This document shows positions 23,611 to 33,059 of a stretch of DNA of 45,420 bases, piece after piece. Source of the DNA: Deltaproteobacteria bacterium (GTDB lineage: Bacteria; Desulfobacterota; Desulfobaccia; Desulfobaccales; 0-14-0-80-60-11); the NCBI GenBank assembly GCA_023381945.1, contig JAMCQY010000325.1, positions 1 to 45,420 on the forward strand, in the 5' to 3' direction. The notes under the pieces were generated by a model that worked only from the letters and a program-made list of their open reading frames with translations, ran no database searches and had not been told where the DNA came from. Within the stretch, counting starts at the first letter, position 1; each line of letters opens with the position of its first letter. The position numbers and the translations under genes are program-made.

Positions 23611-26064
23611 TTACAACTGCGCCCGCCGCAGGCGCAAGGCGTTGGCGACTACGGAGACCGAAGAGAAGCTCATGGCCGCGGCCGCGATAACGGGGCTGAG
23701 CAAAATGCCGAACCAGGGGTAGAGCACGCCCGCGGCGATGGGGATGCCCAAGGAGTTATACACGAAGGCGAAGAACAGGTTTTCTTTAATATTGCGCAAG
23801 GCGGCCCGGCTCAAAAGGCGGGCCCGGGCGATCCCTCTGAGATCGCCTTTCACCAGGGTGATTCCGGCGCTTTCCATGGCGACGTCAGTCCCGGTGCCCA
23901 TGGCGATGCCCACGTGGGCCTGGGCCAGAGCAGGGGCATCATTGATGCCGTCGCCGGCCATGGCCACCATCAATCCCTGGTCTTGCAGTTTCTTGACTTT
24001 GGCCGCCTTCTGGTCGGGGAGGACCTCGGCCATCACCTCATCGATCCCCAATTTTTGAGCCACGGCCTCCGCCGTAGTAAGGTTGTCGCCGGTGAGCATG
24101 ACGATTTTAATGCCCTCCTCGTGCAGCTTCTCGATGGCTTCAGGGGTAGTCTCTTTGATGGGGTCGGCCACCCCGACAAGTCCAGCGAGCTTACCGTCCA
24201 TGGTCACGAACATCACGGTCTGGCCGTCAGAACGCAAAGAATCAGCTTTCCCCCCTTCCTCCCCGGCGTTGATCCCCAGTTCCTCCAATAGACGGCGGTT
24301 GCCCAAGGCCACCTGGTGGCCATCAACCTCGCCGGTAACTCCTCTGCCGGTCAAATACTCAAAATTTTCGGCCTCGGCCAGCTTAAGCCCGCGTTCCTCG
24401 GCCCCTTTAACGATGGCCGCAGCCAGGGGATGTTCGCTGCCCCGCTCCAGGCTGGCCGCCAGGCGCAGGAAAGTGGATTCCTCCAGGTCCTGACGCGGCC
24501 GCACGGTCACCAGCTTGGGTTTGCCTTCGGTAAGAGTGCCGGTTTTGTCCATGACCAGGGTATTGATCTGGCGCATCACCTCGATGGCTTCGGCATTCTT
24601 GAATAGCACCCCCACTGTGGCTCCCTTGCCGGTGGCCACCATAATGGACATGGGAGTGGCCAGTCCCAGGGCGCAGGGACAGGCGATGATGAGCACGGCC
24701 ACGGCGTTGATGATGGCATGGGCCATGCGGGGTGGGGGACCAATCAGCGCCCAAACCGCAAAGGTGACAATGGCTATGGCTACCACAGCAGGCACGAAAT
24801 AGGCCGCCACCAAGTCCACCAGCTTTTGAATCGGGGCCCGGCTGCGCTGGGCTTCGGCCACCATCTGCACGATTTGGGCTAAGAGCGTCCCGGCGCCAAC
24901 CCTTTCGGCCTGCATCACTAAGGAGCCGGAGCCATTAATAGTGGCGCCGATGACCCGGTCACCGGGAGCTTTTTCCACCGGGATGGGCTCGCCAGTAATC
25001 ATGGATTCGTCCACGGAACTCTTGCCCTCGACGATGGTGCCGTCCACCGGCACTTTTTCCCCAGGACGCACCCTCAGCCGGTCGCCCGGTTGTACCTGCT
25101 CCAAGGGGATATCCTCTTCAACGCCGTCTGCTTTGAGACGGCGACCCATCTTGGGGGCCAGTCCCAACAGGGCCTTGATGGCGGCGCTGGTTGCCGAGCG
25201 CGCCCGCAGCTCCAGTACCTGGCCCAGCAGCACCAAGGTGACGATGAAAGCTGCGGCCTCAAAGTAAACCCCAACCTCGCCGGAGGAGTTCCGGAAAGAA
25301 GCCGGGAAGATTTCCGGGAAGACTTTGGCAACCAAGCTATAAATATAAGCCACCCCGACGCCCAGGCCGATCAAGGAAAACATGTTCAGACTGCGGTTGA
25401 CAACCGATTGGATGCCGCGCACGAAGAAGGGCCAGCCGCACCACAGCACCACAGGGGTCGCCAACCCAAGCTCCACCCAGCCCCAGAAGGGCATGGAGGC
25501 CAGATGTTCCAGGGGATTTCCCGGAATCATATCGCCCATGGCGATAACCAGGAGCGGAACCGTCAGGATGAGCGACAGCCAGAACCGCCGCTGCATGTCG
25601 CGTAGCTCCGGGTTTTCTTCCTCTGCCGCTGCCACGGTGCGGGGTTCGAGAGCCATGCCACACTTGGGGCAAGTGCCTGGGGAATCCTGCACCACTTCCG
25701 GGTGCATGGGACAGACCCACTCGGTTTTGGCCACTGATGGCGCCGGGGCGCCGGCCACTTCCAGGGCCATACCGCATTTGGGACAGATACCCGGGTGGTC
25801 CTGCCGTACTTCCGGTTCCATGGGGCAGGTGTAACCGACTCCTGGTGCAGATTCGGCCTCCTCCGGAGGCGAAGGAGGAAAAGTTTCACTTTGGAAGGAT
25901 TCAAGATATTGCGCCGGGGATTCTTCGAATTTAGTAAGGCAGTGCTGGCTGCAGAAAAGGTATTCGCGCCCCTCATGGGTGGTTCGCAAACGGGTCTCCT
26001 GGTTTACTTTCATACCACAAACCGGGTCCGTTAGAGCTGAACCCAAGGAAGCGGAATCGTTCAT
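23611..26064 (-). CDS. Copper-type P1B ATPase with YHS and two heavy-metal-binding motifs
   Basis: 817 residues from ATG 26064; the frame continues to GTG 26109, but AGGA lies at a suitable distance from ATG 26064. The N-terminus has a YHS domain (about 13-56, DPVCGMK ... [10 protein letters not shown]), then two copies of a CPMxPEV...CPKCGMALE motif (about 78-102 and 115-140). There is no ferredoxin-like HMA domain. Eight transmembrane helices carry the CPC motif ([13 protein letters not shown]). [26 protein letters not shown] and the C-terminal MSFSSVSVV motif are present. It should export Cu+ (possibly Ag+) from the cytosol using ATP. No CopZ or CueR homologue is visible nearby. The metal is inferred from motifs. 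Confidence 0.93.
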   Translation of the reverse strand: MNDSASLGSALTDPVCGMKVNQETRLRTTHEGREYLFCSQHCLTKFEESPAQYLESFQSETFPPSPPEEAESAPGVGYTCPMEPEVRQDHPGICPKCGMALEVAGAPAPSVAKTEWVCPMHPEVVQDSPGTCPKCGMALEPRTVAAAEEENPELRDMQRRFWLSLILTVPLLVIAMGDMIPGNPLEHLASMPFWGWVELGLATPVVLWCGWPFFVRGIQSVVNRSLNMFSLIGLGVGVAYIYSLVAKVFPEIFPASFRNSSGEVGVYFEAAAFIVTLVLLGQVLELRARSATSAAIKALLGLAPKMGRRLKADGVEEDIPLEQVQPGDRLRVRPGEKVPVDGTIVEGKSSVDESMITGEPIPVEKAPGDRVIGATINGSGSLVMQAERVGAGTLLAQIVQMVAEAQRSRAPIQKLVDLVAAYFVPAVVAIAIVTFAVWALIGPPPRMAHAIINAVAVLIIACPCALGLATPMSIMVATGKGATVGVLFKNAEAIEVMRQINTLVMDKTGTLTEGKPKLVTVRPRQDLEESTFLRLAASLERGSEHPLAAAIVKGAEERGLKLAEAENFEYLTGRGVTGEVDGHQVALGNRRLLEELGINAGEEGGKADSLRSDGQTVMFVTMDGKLAGLVGVADPIKETTPEAIEKLHEEGIKIVMLTGDNLTTAEAVAQKLGIDEVMAEVLPDQKAAKVKKLQDQGLMVAMAGDGINDAPALAQAHVGIAMGTGTDVAMESAGITLVKGDLRGIARARLLSRAALRNIKENLFFAFVYNSLGIPIAAGVLYPWFGILLSPVIAAAAMSFSSVSVVANALRLRRAQL

Positions 26065-26409
26065 CCTTTTTCCTGCCTTAATTAAATTTTTGTGCTCCTG
26101 CTTCTGCACCCGGCCCTTTATTTGCTGGAGCCGTTATTGCATCTGGCAATTGCCGGGTCTGCCGTTGTCCCGTTTCGGGAGGCAAAAAGTCCACCCGTGG
26201 TTGAAGCTCATGATGGAGGATGGGCATTTCAAACCGTGAACCGACAAGCCCGATTTGGGAAAATATTCATGGTAAGGTCAAATTAATCATAGTCATTAAA
26301 AAGGTCAACGGACGCGCTTAAGGTTCCTGCCGCGCCCCGGTTTGGCTCCTGCTGGCAGAGGGATATCGACAGCCCAATAACTTAACTGAAAGACGCTGAA
26401 GTGTTTCTT
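26065..26409. other. Intergenic gap between ATPase and deacetylase
   Basis: Both neighbours are on the minus strand, so this holds the ATPase promoter and the space after the deacetylase terminator. I see no convincing gene; the short open frames are not supported by ribosome-binding sites. No copper-regulator palindrome of CueR or CopY type was recognised by eye. Confidence 0.4.
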
Positions 26410-26442
26410 AAAAACGGAGGGGCGCATGGTTTGCGCCCCTCC
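26410..26442 (-). terminator. Rho-independent terminator of the PKD deacetylase
   Basis: A perfect 11-bp stem, GGAGGGGCGCA (26416-26426) and TGCGCCCCTCC (26432-26442), with a 5-nt loop. On the minus strand it is followed by GTTTTTAAG. It begins about 33 nt beyond the deacetylase stop at 26475. Confidence 0.85.
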
Positions 26443-26474
26443 TAATTCAAGCTAATGGTGGAATGACTATGATT

Positions 26475-29414
26475 TTACGGGGTGCCGTAAACGTAGAAGC
26501 AGACGTCGTAGTTGTAAGGATACCAGGTGCCTGTCCAGTTATAAGACAAATTGCCCGCATGGGTCGGGGAGGAGATATCGAGCCCAACCCTGATATTGTT
26601 AGATGCCGTGCCTCCGGTATATTCCACGGTCACTACATACCGTGTTCCATTCGTGGTTTTGTAGGGTGTGGGGAAATTGAACTGCACCAGGCTGTAGGAG
26701 GTCGGGATGGTCGAGACCGTGACCGCGCTGGAGGTGGCCAGGGCTGCTCCGGTCGGCTTGGCACTGGAGCCGAATGTACCGGTAACGGCATAAATTTTGG
26801 CGTAGGCGCTGCCGGTGGGAGAGCCGGATTTTTGCAGGTAGAACTTCGCCGAGGATACCGAAGCTCCGTTTCCGGTGAACGCCTGTCCCCAGCCCCGCAT
26901 ATTATTGTCAAGCTGCCCGTAGTCGTCCCGGTTGGTTTCCGAGTAGGAATCCATTATCGTCGGGTTAGAACTTCCCGCGATGATGGTAACGGTAGCCGGA
27001 CTGCTGGCCGCGCCATGCGAGTCGGTGACGACCAGCTGCACCACATAACTTCCGGTCAGGTCGGCCGTAAAGGTGGGGTGCGCGGTGGTGGCGTTTGCCA
27101 GGGTGGCAGTGCTGCCCGCCGGTTTGGAGGTGAAGCTCCAGGCATAGGTTATGGTGTCTCCGTCGGGATCGGAACTCAAGAGGCCGTCCAAAGTGACCAG
27201 GGCGCCCACAGACACAGTTTGGGCGGGGCCGGCGTTGGCCACCGGGGGAGCATTTTGGGTGCTGATGGTGACGGTGGCCGGCGTGCTGGCCGCCCCATAA
27301 GAGTCGGTGACGATCAGCTGCACCACATAGCTGCCATCCTTGTCAGCCGTAAAGGACGGGTTCACCGCGGTTGGGTTATTGAGAACCGCGGTGCTCCCTG
27401 ACGGTTTAGAGGTGAAACCCCAGAGATAGGTGATGGTATCCCCGTCGGGGTCAGAGCTGCTCGAGCCGTCCAGGGTGACCAAGGCTCCCAGAGCCACAGT
27501 TTGATTGGGGCCGGCCTTGGCCACCGGAGCGGAATTCTGAGTGCTGATGGTGACGGTGGCCGGCGTGCTGGCCGCCCCATAAGAGTCGGTGACGATCAGC
27601 TGCACCACATAATTCCCATCCTTGTCCGCTGTAAAGGTGGGGTTCACGATGGTGGAGTTTGACAGGGTGGCGGTGCTCCCCGCCGGTTTGGAGGTGAAAC
27701 TCCAGGCATAGGTTATGGTGTTACCGTCGGGGTCGGAGCTCAAGGAGCCGTCCAAAGTGACCAGGGCGCCCAGGGCCACGGTTTGATTGGGACCGGCATT
27801 GGCCACCGGGGGAGAATTTTGGGTGCTGATGGTGACGCTGTCCGGATTACTGGCCGTTCCCCGAGAGTCGGTGACGATCAGTTGCACCACATAACTTCCG
27901 GCTTTGTCTGCCGTGAAGGTGGGTTGCACGGTAGTAGATCCCGACAGAGTGGCGGTGCTGCCCGCCGGTTTGGAGGTGAAGCTCCAGGCATAGGTTAAAG
28001 TGTCCCCGTTGGGGTCGGAGCTGCCGGAGCCGTCCAGGGTGACCAGGGCGCCCACCGCGACGGTTTGGTCAGGGCCGGCATTGGCCACCGGGGGAGAATT
28101 TTGGGTGCTGATGGTGACGCTGTCCGGAGTGCTGGCCGCACCTTGTGAGTCCGTGACGACCAACTGCAGCACATAACTTCCGGCTTTGTCGGCTGTGAAG
28201 GTCGGTTTCGCAATGGTGGAATTCGACAGGGTGGCGGCGCTGCCCGTAGGTTTGGAGGTGAAATTCCAGGCATAGGTTATGGTGTCTCCATTGGGGTCGG
28301 AGCTGCCGGAGCCGTCCAGGGTGACCAGGGCGCCCTGAGCCGCGGTTTGATCGGGACCGGCATTGGCCACCGGCGGGGAATTGCCGACAGCGTTGGCGGT
28401 AATGGCAACCGTGGCCGCTTGGCTTGCGACCCCCAGGCTGTTGGTGACCACCAATTGCACTACATAACTTCCCGCCATATCCGCGGTAAAGGAAGGGTTA
28501 ACGGTATTGGCGCCGCTGAGGCTGGCATTGCTGCCGGCCGGCTTGGACTGAAAATTCCAGGCATAGGTCAGGGGAGTTTGGCCGCAAGGGTCGGAACTGC
28601 CGCTCCCATTCAGGGTCACCGTGGCTCCCTGATTCACCGTCTGGTTCGATCCGGCATTGGCCGTGGGAGGAAATTGCTTGAAGACCTGGGTAAAGGTCGG
28701 GGTAGGATAACCACGACTCTGGATATATTGCAGGACCTGCGAAAGCGGAGTCGTCCCGAAAGAGTACTCGTCATAGGGATCGGAATTGCCCTGGTTAAGT
28801 CGGTGGAAAGTGAGGACCAGCCAGTAATTATTGCTCCGGGCGGTTTCGATCCACTGAATTATCTGGGAGGCAGTAGTAGTGTTTAAAGCTTCGAAGCAGT
28901 TGATCGTAATAGGAACAGGTGGAAGACGGTTATAATCAAAAGGGTAGTCGACATTGCGGGCGAAGTGATAATATTTGGCGATAGCATTTAGCACTGTCTG
29001 GTTGTAAGCCCCCCCCGGAATAGCAAAAGTATAAATTTGGGTATTCAGGTTGGCTTCCAGAAGTTGCTTAGACTGCCGTAATTCGTAATCCAACTGGGAG
29101 GGATTGAGGGTGGTGAGGTCGGGATGGGTCATGCTATGGCTGCCAATTTCCCAGCCATCTGCGAGCAGTCCTCGCAGCTGGTCCCAGCTGACCTCTTCTG
29201 AGTCAACCCCGATATAATATGCGATGGCAGACGTCGTGGCCACCGCGTTATATTGCTTGAATAACGGACGGGCGAGACTCATCGAAGCTGAATAACCGTC
29301 GTCGAATGAAAAGCTTACCCCCGGCCAGGGATAAGCGGATTGCGACGGTGCGGGAAACGCGGCAAGCAAGGCCGCGAGCACCAAGCCTTTGATGAAAAAC
29401 CTGATTTTCAACAT
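26475..29414 (-). CDS. Secreted NodB-type polysaccharide deacetylase with six PKD domains
   Basis: 979 residues. A signal peptide (1-26, PAPSQSA) is followed by a NodB/CE4 domain (30-240) with the metal-binding motifs FSFDDG (D38, D39) and HSMTH (H93, H97), AIPGGAYN and LTFH (H204). Six PKD Ig-like repeats of about 94 residues run from about 249 to 815, each opening PPVANAGPDQT or similar. The last 160 residues form another beta-rich domain (WGQAFTGNGASVSSAKFYL ...) found in surface proteins, perhaps carbohydrate binding. It likely de-N-acetylates an extracellular or envelope polysaccharide while the PKD stalk holds it away from the cell. GGGGG lies 6 nt before ATG 29414. Its own promoter and terminator suggest a single-gene unit. 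The physiological substrate is unknown. Confidence 0.9.
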   Translation of the reverse strand: MLKIRFFIKGLVLAALLAAFPAPSQSAYPWPGVSFSFDDGYSASMSLARPLFKQYNAVATTSAIAYYIGVDSEEVSWDQLRGLLADGWEIGSHSMTHPDLTTLNPSQLDYELRQSKQLLEANLNTQIYTFAIPGGAYNQTVLNAIAKYYHFARNVDYPFDYNRLPPVPITINCFEALNTTTASQIIQWIETARSNNYWLVLTFHRLNQGNSDPYDEYSFGTTPLSQVLQYIQSRGYPTPTFTQVFKQFPPTANAGSNQTVNQGATVTLNGSGSSDPCGQTPLTYAWNFQSKPAGSNASLSGANTVNPSFTADMAGSYVVQLVVTNSLGVASQAATVAITANAVGNSPPVANAGPDQTAAQGALVTLDGSGSSDPNGDTITYAWNFTSKPTGSAATLSNSTIAKPTFTADKAGSYVLQLVVTDSQGAASTPDSVTISTQNSPPVANAGPDQTVAVGALVTLDGSGSSDPNGDTLTYAWSFTSKPAGSTATLSGSTTVQPTFTADKAGSYVVQLIVTDSRGTASNPDSVTISTQNSPPVANAGPNQTVALGALVTLDGSLSSDPDGNTITYAWSFTSKPAGSTATLSNSTIVNPTFTADKDGNYVVQLIVTDSYGAASTPATVTISTQNSAPVAKAGPNQTVALGALVTLDGSSSSDPDGDTITYLWGFTSKPSGSTAVLNNPTAVNPSFTADKDGSYVVQLIVTDSYGAASTPATVTISTQNAPPVANAGPAQTVSVGALVTLDGLLSSDPDGDTITYAWSFTSKPAGSTATLANATTAHPTFTADLTGSYVVQLVVTDSHGAASSPATVTIIAGSSNPTIMDSYSETNRDDYGQLDNNMRGWGQAFTGNGASVSSAKFYLQKSGSPTGSAYAKIYAVTGTFGSSAKPTGAALATSSAVTVSTIPTSYSLVQFNFPTPYKTTNGTRYVVTVEYTGGTASNNIRVGLDISSPTHAGNLSYNWTGTWYPYNYDVCFYVYGTP
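26985..28675 (-). repeat. Tandem 282-nt coding repeats for PKD domains
   Basis: The motif GCTGATGGTG recurs at 27261, 27543, 27825 and 28107, a constant 282-nt step (94 codons). Copies two to five of the array are nearly identical, with outer copies more diverged. Such an array can expand or contract by recombination, so the repeat number may vary between strains or be misassembled. Confidence 0.85.
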
Positions 29415-29942
29415 GATAAACCCCCGATTATTTCAGTAAATAGGCCTTCTTATCCTCCTCTGCGGCAGCCGTTCTTACGGATAAAGCTCCCACAAAATGA
29501 GTCAGTCTGTCCTTTCGATACTGGAAGTTAGATTGTGTACGGCCATAGAATAAAACAATACTTTTAGAAGTTCAATCGGCAGGTATGCCTATTATTATGA
29601 AATATTTAAATAATTAAGCCAAAGAATAAATTAAAGGCCGTGTATTTTTGGTAAAAAACGAACTATAAACGATTTATTTAATTGGTCGTAATTACTTCTA
29701 TTCAATGAGGAGCAAAGTAGTTAATATTGTTCACTTGCTTCAGCTGTGAAAATAGCACCTCAAAGTCTACAAATGTACTTTAAAAATCCATTGAAACATT
29801 TGGAATGAAGAAAATCTTCAAGGGAAGAAAGCGCAGTTTAAAATCGGTCCGCTCGAATATAATGCACGGGCTTCCAAGGGGAAGAAACGTTGAGGCATCG
29901 CCCATCACCCTCAATTTGGCAACCCAGTGGACATTACTAGGT

Positions 29943-29958
29943 GTTTCATTAATGAAAC
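29943..29958. promoter_or_regulatory. Perfect 16-bp palindrome, possible operator
   Basis: GTTTCATTAATGAAAC is a perfect palindrome in an AT-rich spacer. The size and symmetry suit a dimeric repressor, but no start signals are close by, and the regulator is unknown. Confidence 0.3.
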
Positions 29959-30045
29959 CTCACTAGATATTCCATTATTGTTATAAAAGATGGTAAGGCT
30001 CTATATTATTTTTATGGGGCGACTATATGATTTTATCAATATTAT

Positions 30046-30063
30046 TTAGGTATAATTGCCAAT
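30046..30063. promoter_or_regulatory. 7-4-7 palindromic site 1 (TTAGGTA-N4-TGCCAAT)
   Basis: Two inverted heptamers are separated by TAAT. The geometry matches the sites at 30885 and 33421. It lies about 155 nt upstream of the zinc-ribbon gene. It is the most degenerate of the three copies. Confidence 0.4.
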
Positions 30064-30175
30064 TGAACTGTCGATTGGGTGATTTATAGTCAAGATAGCA
30101 ACATATTTGTAAATTTTAATTTAGATATAAGAGAGCAGTGAAACCCTGAGGGAATCATCAGGGCTGGCAAGCCTA

Positions 30176-30201
30176 TTGACAATAGATCTTTTATCTATAA
30201 T
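30176..30201 (+). promoter_or_regulatory. Promoter-like boxes before the zinc-ribbon gene, short spacer
   Basis: A perfect TTGACA (30176-30181) and a perfect TATAAT (30196-30201) are only 14 nt apart rather than about 17. The -10 ends two bases before the AGGAG ribosome-binding site, so if used, the transcript would be almost leaderless with the site near its 5' end. It may be a chance match or need an activator. Confidence 0.3.
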
Positions 30202-30216
30202 TCAGGAGAAGAGCTT

Positions 30217-30501
30217 TTGAAGGTAATCTGCGCATGGTGCCAGTACGTTATTCGCGAGGACGACCGTTCGGGCCTGCCAGATAGCCACGGGATTTGCGAA
30301 AAATGTCGAGATATCTACTATCCTAAACGGAGGTCGGCGCAAAAATTAAAGCGAGGGAGAGGGCGTTCCTCCGCCAGGCACGATTGCTCCGAATGCTCCA
30401 AACCAACGGTCGCGACGTTTAACGAAGCAGGGTTAGGCCCTGCTCCAACGGGAAAGGAGGTCGAAGGAAACTCAAGCGGCGACCACAGCCGTTCCAACTA
30501 G
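30217..30501 (+). CDS. Small zinc-ribbon-like protein
   Basis: 94 residues from TTG 30217, with AGGAG 8 nt upstream. The first 35 residues contain two CxxC pairs (CAWC at about 4-7 and CEKC at about 27-30) around GLPDSHGI, a small zinc-ribbon arrangement seen in many short proteins of related bacteria. The remainder is basic and low in complexity (KLKRGRGRSSARHDC), with one further CSEC. Cys and Lys/Arg content suggests metal and nucleic-acid binding, but no function is recognised. The C-terminal half may have been altered by downstream rearrangement. It stands alone in AT-rich DNA. Confidence 0.6.
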   Translation: MKVICAWCQYVIREDDRSGLPDSHGICEKCRDIYYPKRRSAQKLKRGRGRSSARHDCSECSKPTVATFNEAGLGPAPTGKEVEGNSSGDHSRSN

Positions 30502-30741
30502 TTTTGCAGGTTACTCTCGCCAAACCATGTTGTGGTGCTTACTCAGCCGCGGCGCAGTTGATCACCACACCTTGAACTTCAATTTTTAGGAAGACCGAGG
30601 CCACCGCTCGAACCCTTCAAAGCGGGGCGTCATCCAGATCGTCAAGCAGACCGACGGGGTTGCCCGCCGGGCGAATGGCCGTTTGCAGGAAAACCAACCG
30701 GCTATTAAATCTATAGTTCTTCCCAGGTGAAATGAGATCAA
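30502..30741. other. Noncoding or decayed stretch after the zinc-ribbon gene
   Basis: There is no complete gene. A plus-strand open stretch ending near 30730 (VIQIVKQTDGVARRANGRLQ) is protein-like but has no start and follows an in-frame stop, so it may be a decayed gene fragment. GC is higher here than in the surrounding spacers, also consistent with old coding sequence. Confidence 0.35.
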
Positions 30742-30877
30742 CTAGGAGCCTCTTGCAAAATTCATTTAGAGAACGAAGAATCTTCTTAATTGCCGGATAA
30801 TCCCTGGTGGCACAGGTTTTCTATCCTGTGCAAGCGCAGGCTGAAGCCTGCGGCTACATTTTGCGAGAGGCTCCTAG
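30742..30877. mobile_element. MITE-like element with 20-bp terminal inverted repeats
   Basis: The left end CTAGGAGCCTCTTGCAAAAT (30742-30761) and the inverted right end (30858-30877) agree at 19 of 20 positions. Inside are two hairpins, GCACAGG/CCTGTGC and CGCAGGCT/AGCCTGCG. The 136-bp length, clean inverted ends and lack of coding capacity fit a miniature element mobilised by a transposase elsewhere. No target duplication is obvious at the edges. Confidence 0.65.
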
Positions 30878-30884
30878 GAATGGA

Positions 30885-30902
30885 ATAGGTATTTTTACCT
30901 AT
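30885..30902. promoter_or_regulatory. 7-4-7 palindromic site 2 (ATAGGTA-N4-TACCTAT)
   Basis: Perfectly inverted heptamers flank TTTT. It lies about 235 nt upstream of the histidine kinase gene and 8 nt after the MITE-like element. TACCTAT fits the NarL-family heptamer consensus TACYYMT, making the adjacent LuxR-type regulator a candidate binder. Confidence 0.45.
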
Positions 30903-31135
30903 ATCGCAATGAATAGTATTTGACTGCGAAATACGCATGATTACCTAATTGAATTCAATAATGCTAGAATTTAGATTAGTTTAACTAAATTGCCTATAAG
31001 CTGGATTCTGAAGATATATTAAATTATTAATTCATATAAATAACTAATGATATCGCATAATTAAGGAAAGAAATGCCGGGCCGGTGAACATGAATTTTCT
31101 TAAGGTCTGGCGAATCACCTGAACAAAAGGTGGCC

Positions 31136-32440
31136 ATGAATAACCGCAGGCTGATCCTCTTAGTTATCCTGATAGGGATACTTTATTGGTTTACGGATGC
31201 CATATGGGAGAAATTTATCCTTTTTCCAGATAAATCGTTGTGGAACATATTATTACAGGGCACTCCCATCCATGGATTTTATTATCGTCCCAGTCTTTTA
31301 ATATTATTTGGTATCTTTGCAATCTTACTAAATAAATCAAAAAATAGAGAGACCAGTTATAAACAATTATTAGAGAATATCAGTGACGCCATTTTTATCA
31401 TACCTTCTATAACGCTGGATGGCACGAAAAAATACTCTGAAGTAAATGAAGTGGCCTGCGAAATGCTGGGGTACACCAAAGCCGAACTGTTACAGCTCTC
31501 TATCGAGAGCATCATTGATCCGGAAAAGTTAGCTGACCTGGCGAAGTTGAGGGAAACGCTCAAGAGCGAAGGCCATGTGCAGTTTCAAACGGCCTTGTTG
31601 AAAAAAGACGGCAGTAAGATGCCGGTAGAGATTAATGCCCATGCCTTGCAAATCAAAGGGAAATCCGTGTGCTTAGCCCTGGCCCGGGATATCTCGGCTG
31701 AGCAAGCCTTTCAGGAATTGGAGCAGCAGTTCCGCATCCTGGCCGAGAAACTGCTAAAGGTTCAAGAAGAAGAACGGGGACGGCTTTCGAAAGAGCTTCA
31801 CGATGATTTGGGACAGAACTTGATGTTCCTTAAAATGCAGGTCAGCTTACTGCAAAGCCGCCTGCCCAGGGTGCTCGGCAATTTGAGAATTGAGTGTGGG
31901 AAGTTATTGAAACATTTGGATAATACCGTTGAGAGTGTCAGACGCCTCTCCCAGGACCTGAATCCCAGAGTATTGGAAGAAATGGGATTTAGTTTGGCGC
32001 TCAAAATTCTGCTAGAAGAATCTTGTGAGCTCTATGAGATTAAGTCACTGGTTATGGACCAGGACAAGGTTGACGGCAGTTTATCGGCGGCGGCCCAGCT
32101 TAATCTTTACCGGATCTTTCAGGAATCTCTGACGAATATCGGCAAACATGCTCAAGCCACCCAAATTGCCGTGAAAATTAAAAATCAGGGCGACCATATT
32201 TTCATCAAGATCCAAGATAACGGCAAGGGCTACGATCCGCTGCTGGCGCCTTCCGAGAAGAAGGGACTTGGCCTATCAACCATAAGTGAGAGAGCCCGCC
32301 TGATAGGTGGACGGTCAATTATCCAAAGTCATCCAGGAAAGGGTACCGAAATTATTTTGACCATCCCCTTGAGAAAGATGGCTATAGCCGAAAGGAGGAA
32401 GTGGGTCAATGAGTTCATACCGAATTTTATTGGCGGATGA
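31136..32440 (+). CDS. PAS sensor histidine kinase of the NarX/HisKA_3 type
   Basis: 434 residues from ATG 31136, with AAAGG upstream; a GTG two codons earlier is less likely. Two transmembrane helices (about 6-22 and 50-65) with a short loop anchor it. A PAS domain covers about 70-190 (NISDAIFIIPS ... ALARDIS). The HisKA_3 dimerisation helix contains H222 in RLSKELHDDLGQN. The ATPase domain shows QESLTNIGKHAQAT, DNGKGYDP and KKGLGLSTISERARLIGG. It should sense a cytoplasmic or membrane cue through PAS and phosphorylate the regulator encoded next, which overlaps it by 32 nt. It stands just upstream of the polysaccharide cluster, so control of that cluster is plausible. The signal is unknown. 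Confidence 0.92.
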   Translation: MNNRRLILLVILIGILYWFTDAIWEKFILFPDKSLWNILLQGTPIHGFYYRPSLLILFGIFAILLNKSKNRETSYKQLLENISDAIFIIPSITLDGTKKYSEVNEVACEMLGYTKAELLQLSIESIIDPEKLADLAKLRETLKSEGHVQFQTALLKKDGSKMPVEINAHALQIKGKSVCLALARDISAEQAFQELEQQFRILAEKLLKVQEEERGRLSKELHDDLGQNLMFLKMQVSLLQSRLPRVLGNLRIECGKLLKHLDNTVESVRRLSQDLNPRVLEEMGFSLALKILLEESCELYEIKSLVMDQDKVDGSLSAAAQLNLYRIFQESLTNIGKHAQATQIAVKIKNQGDHIFIKIQDNGKGYDPLLAPSEKKGLGLSTISERARLIGGRSIIQSHPGKGTEIILTIPLRKMAIAERRKWVNEFIPNFIGG

Positions 32441-33059
32441 TCACGCCCTAATCCGGGAAGGGGTCAAGAGCGTAATTGAACAGGTCCCTGATTTGAAATT
32501 AGTTGGAGAAGTAGGCGACGGTCTCGAACTTCTGAAATTCTTGAAGACGACACCAACAGATCTGATAATTCTCGATATCTCCATGCCCCATTTAGATGGC
32601 CTGGAAGCGCTTAAGAAGATTAAGGCAGATTATCCCAAGGCAAAAGTTTTAATCCTGACCATGCATAAATCAAAGGGATATATGTTGCAGGCCTTTTCGG
32701 CCGGCGCGGATGGATATCTGCTAAAAGGAAACGCTTATGACGATCTCTTTACCGCGATAGAAGGGATTCGGCAAGGGGGCCATTATATCTCCAGTCTCAT
32801 GTCCAACCAGATCGTAGACCTCTTTCGCCATGAAGGCCCCGGCCAATCATTATCTGAGCATAATTTGAGCCAAAAGGAACTCTCGGTGCTGAAACTTATT
32901 GCGCAGGGAAAATCTACGAAGCAGATCGCCGAGCAGCTTTCCATCGCTTTGCCCACTGTACAATATCATCGCAATAGTTTGAAAAAGAAATTGAATATTA
33001 ACACTAATGCAGGGCTAATTAAGTATGCCTTGGAAAGAGAATATGCCGCGATGGATTGA
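32409..33059 (+). CDS. NarL/LuxR-family response regulator
   Basis: 216 residues. The receiver has D10-D11, phospho-acceptor D56 (IILDISMP) and K106 (LLKGN). The C-terminal LuxR-type helix-turn-helix spans about 148-212 (LSQKELSVLKLIAQGKSTKQIAEQLSIALPTVQYHRNSL). AAAGGAGG lies about 10 nt before ATG 32409, inside the kinase gene. It pairs with that kinase. NarL-family proteins bind heptamers near TACYYMT; TACCTAT-type inverted sites occur upstream of this operon (30885) and of the polysaccharide operon (33421), so autoregulation and control of polysaccharide genes is a testable inference. Confidence 0.93.
   Translation: MSSYRILLADDHALIREGVKSVIEQVPDLKLVGEVGDGLELLKFLKTTPTDLIILDISMPHLDGLEALKKIKADYPKAKVLILTMHKSKGYMLQAFSAGADGYLLKGNAYDDLFTAIEGIRQGGHYISSLMSNQIVDLFRHEGPGQSLSEHNLSQKELSVLKLIAQGKSTKQIAEQLSIALPTVQYHRNSLKKKLNINTNAGLIKYALEREYAAMD

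Larger units (their letters stand above)
29415..30216. other. AT-rich 802-nt intergenic region
   Basis: No gene longer than a few dozen codons with a credible start is seen. It contains the upstream region of the minus-strand deacetylase and of the small zinc-ribbon gene. Within it are an imperfect palindrome GCAGGTATGCCTAT (29579-29592), a perfect 16-bp palindrome at 29943-29958, a 7-4-7 palindrome at 30046-30063 and a short hairpin CCCTGA/TCAGGG near 30144-30162. Composition is clearly more AT-rich than the flanking core genes. Confidence 0.5.

Noticed and set aside
30121..30200. The leader with a CCCTGA/TCAGGG hairpin before the zinc-ribbon gene considered as a c-di-GMP or other riboswitch
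   Set aside because: The conserved core bases of known riboswitch classes were not found by eye; a covariance scan would be decisive.
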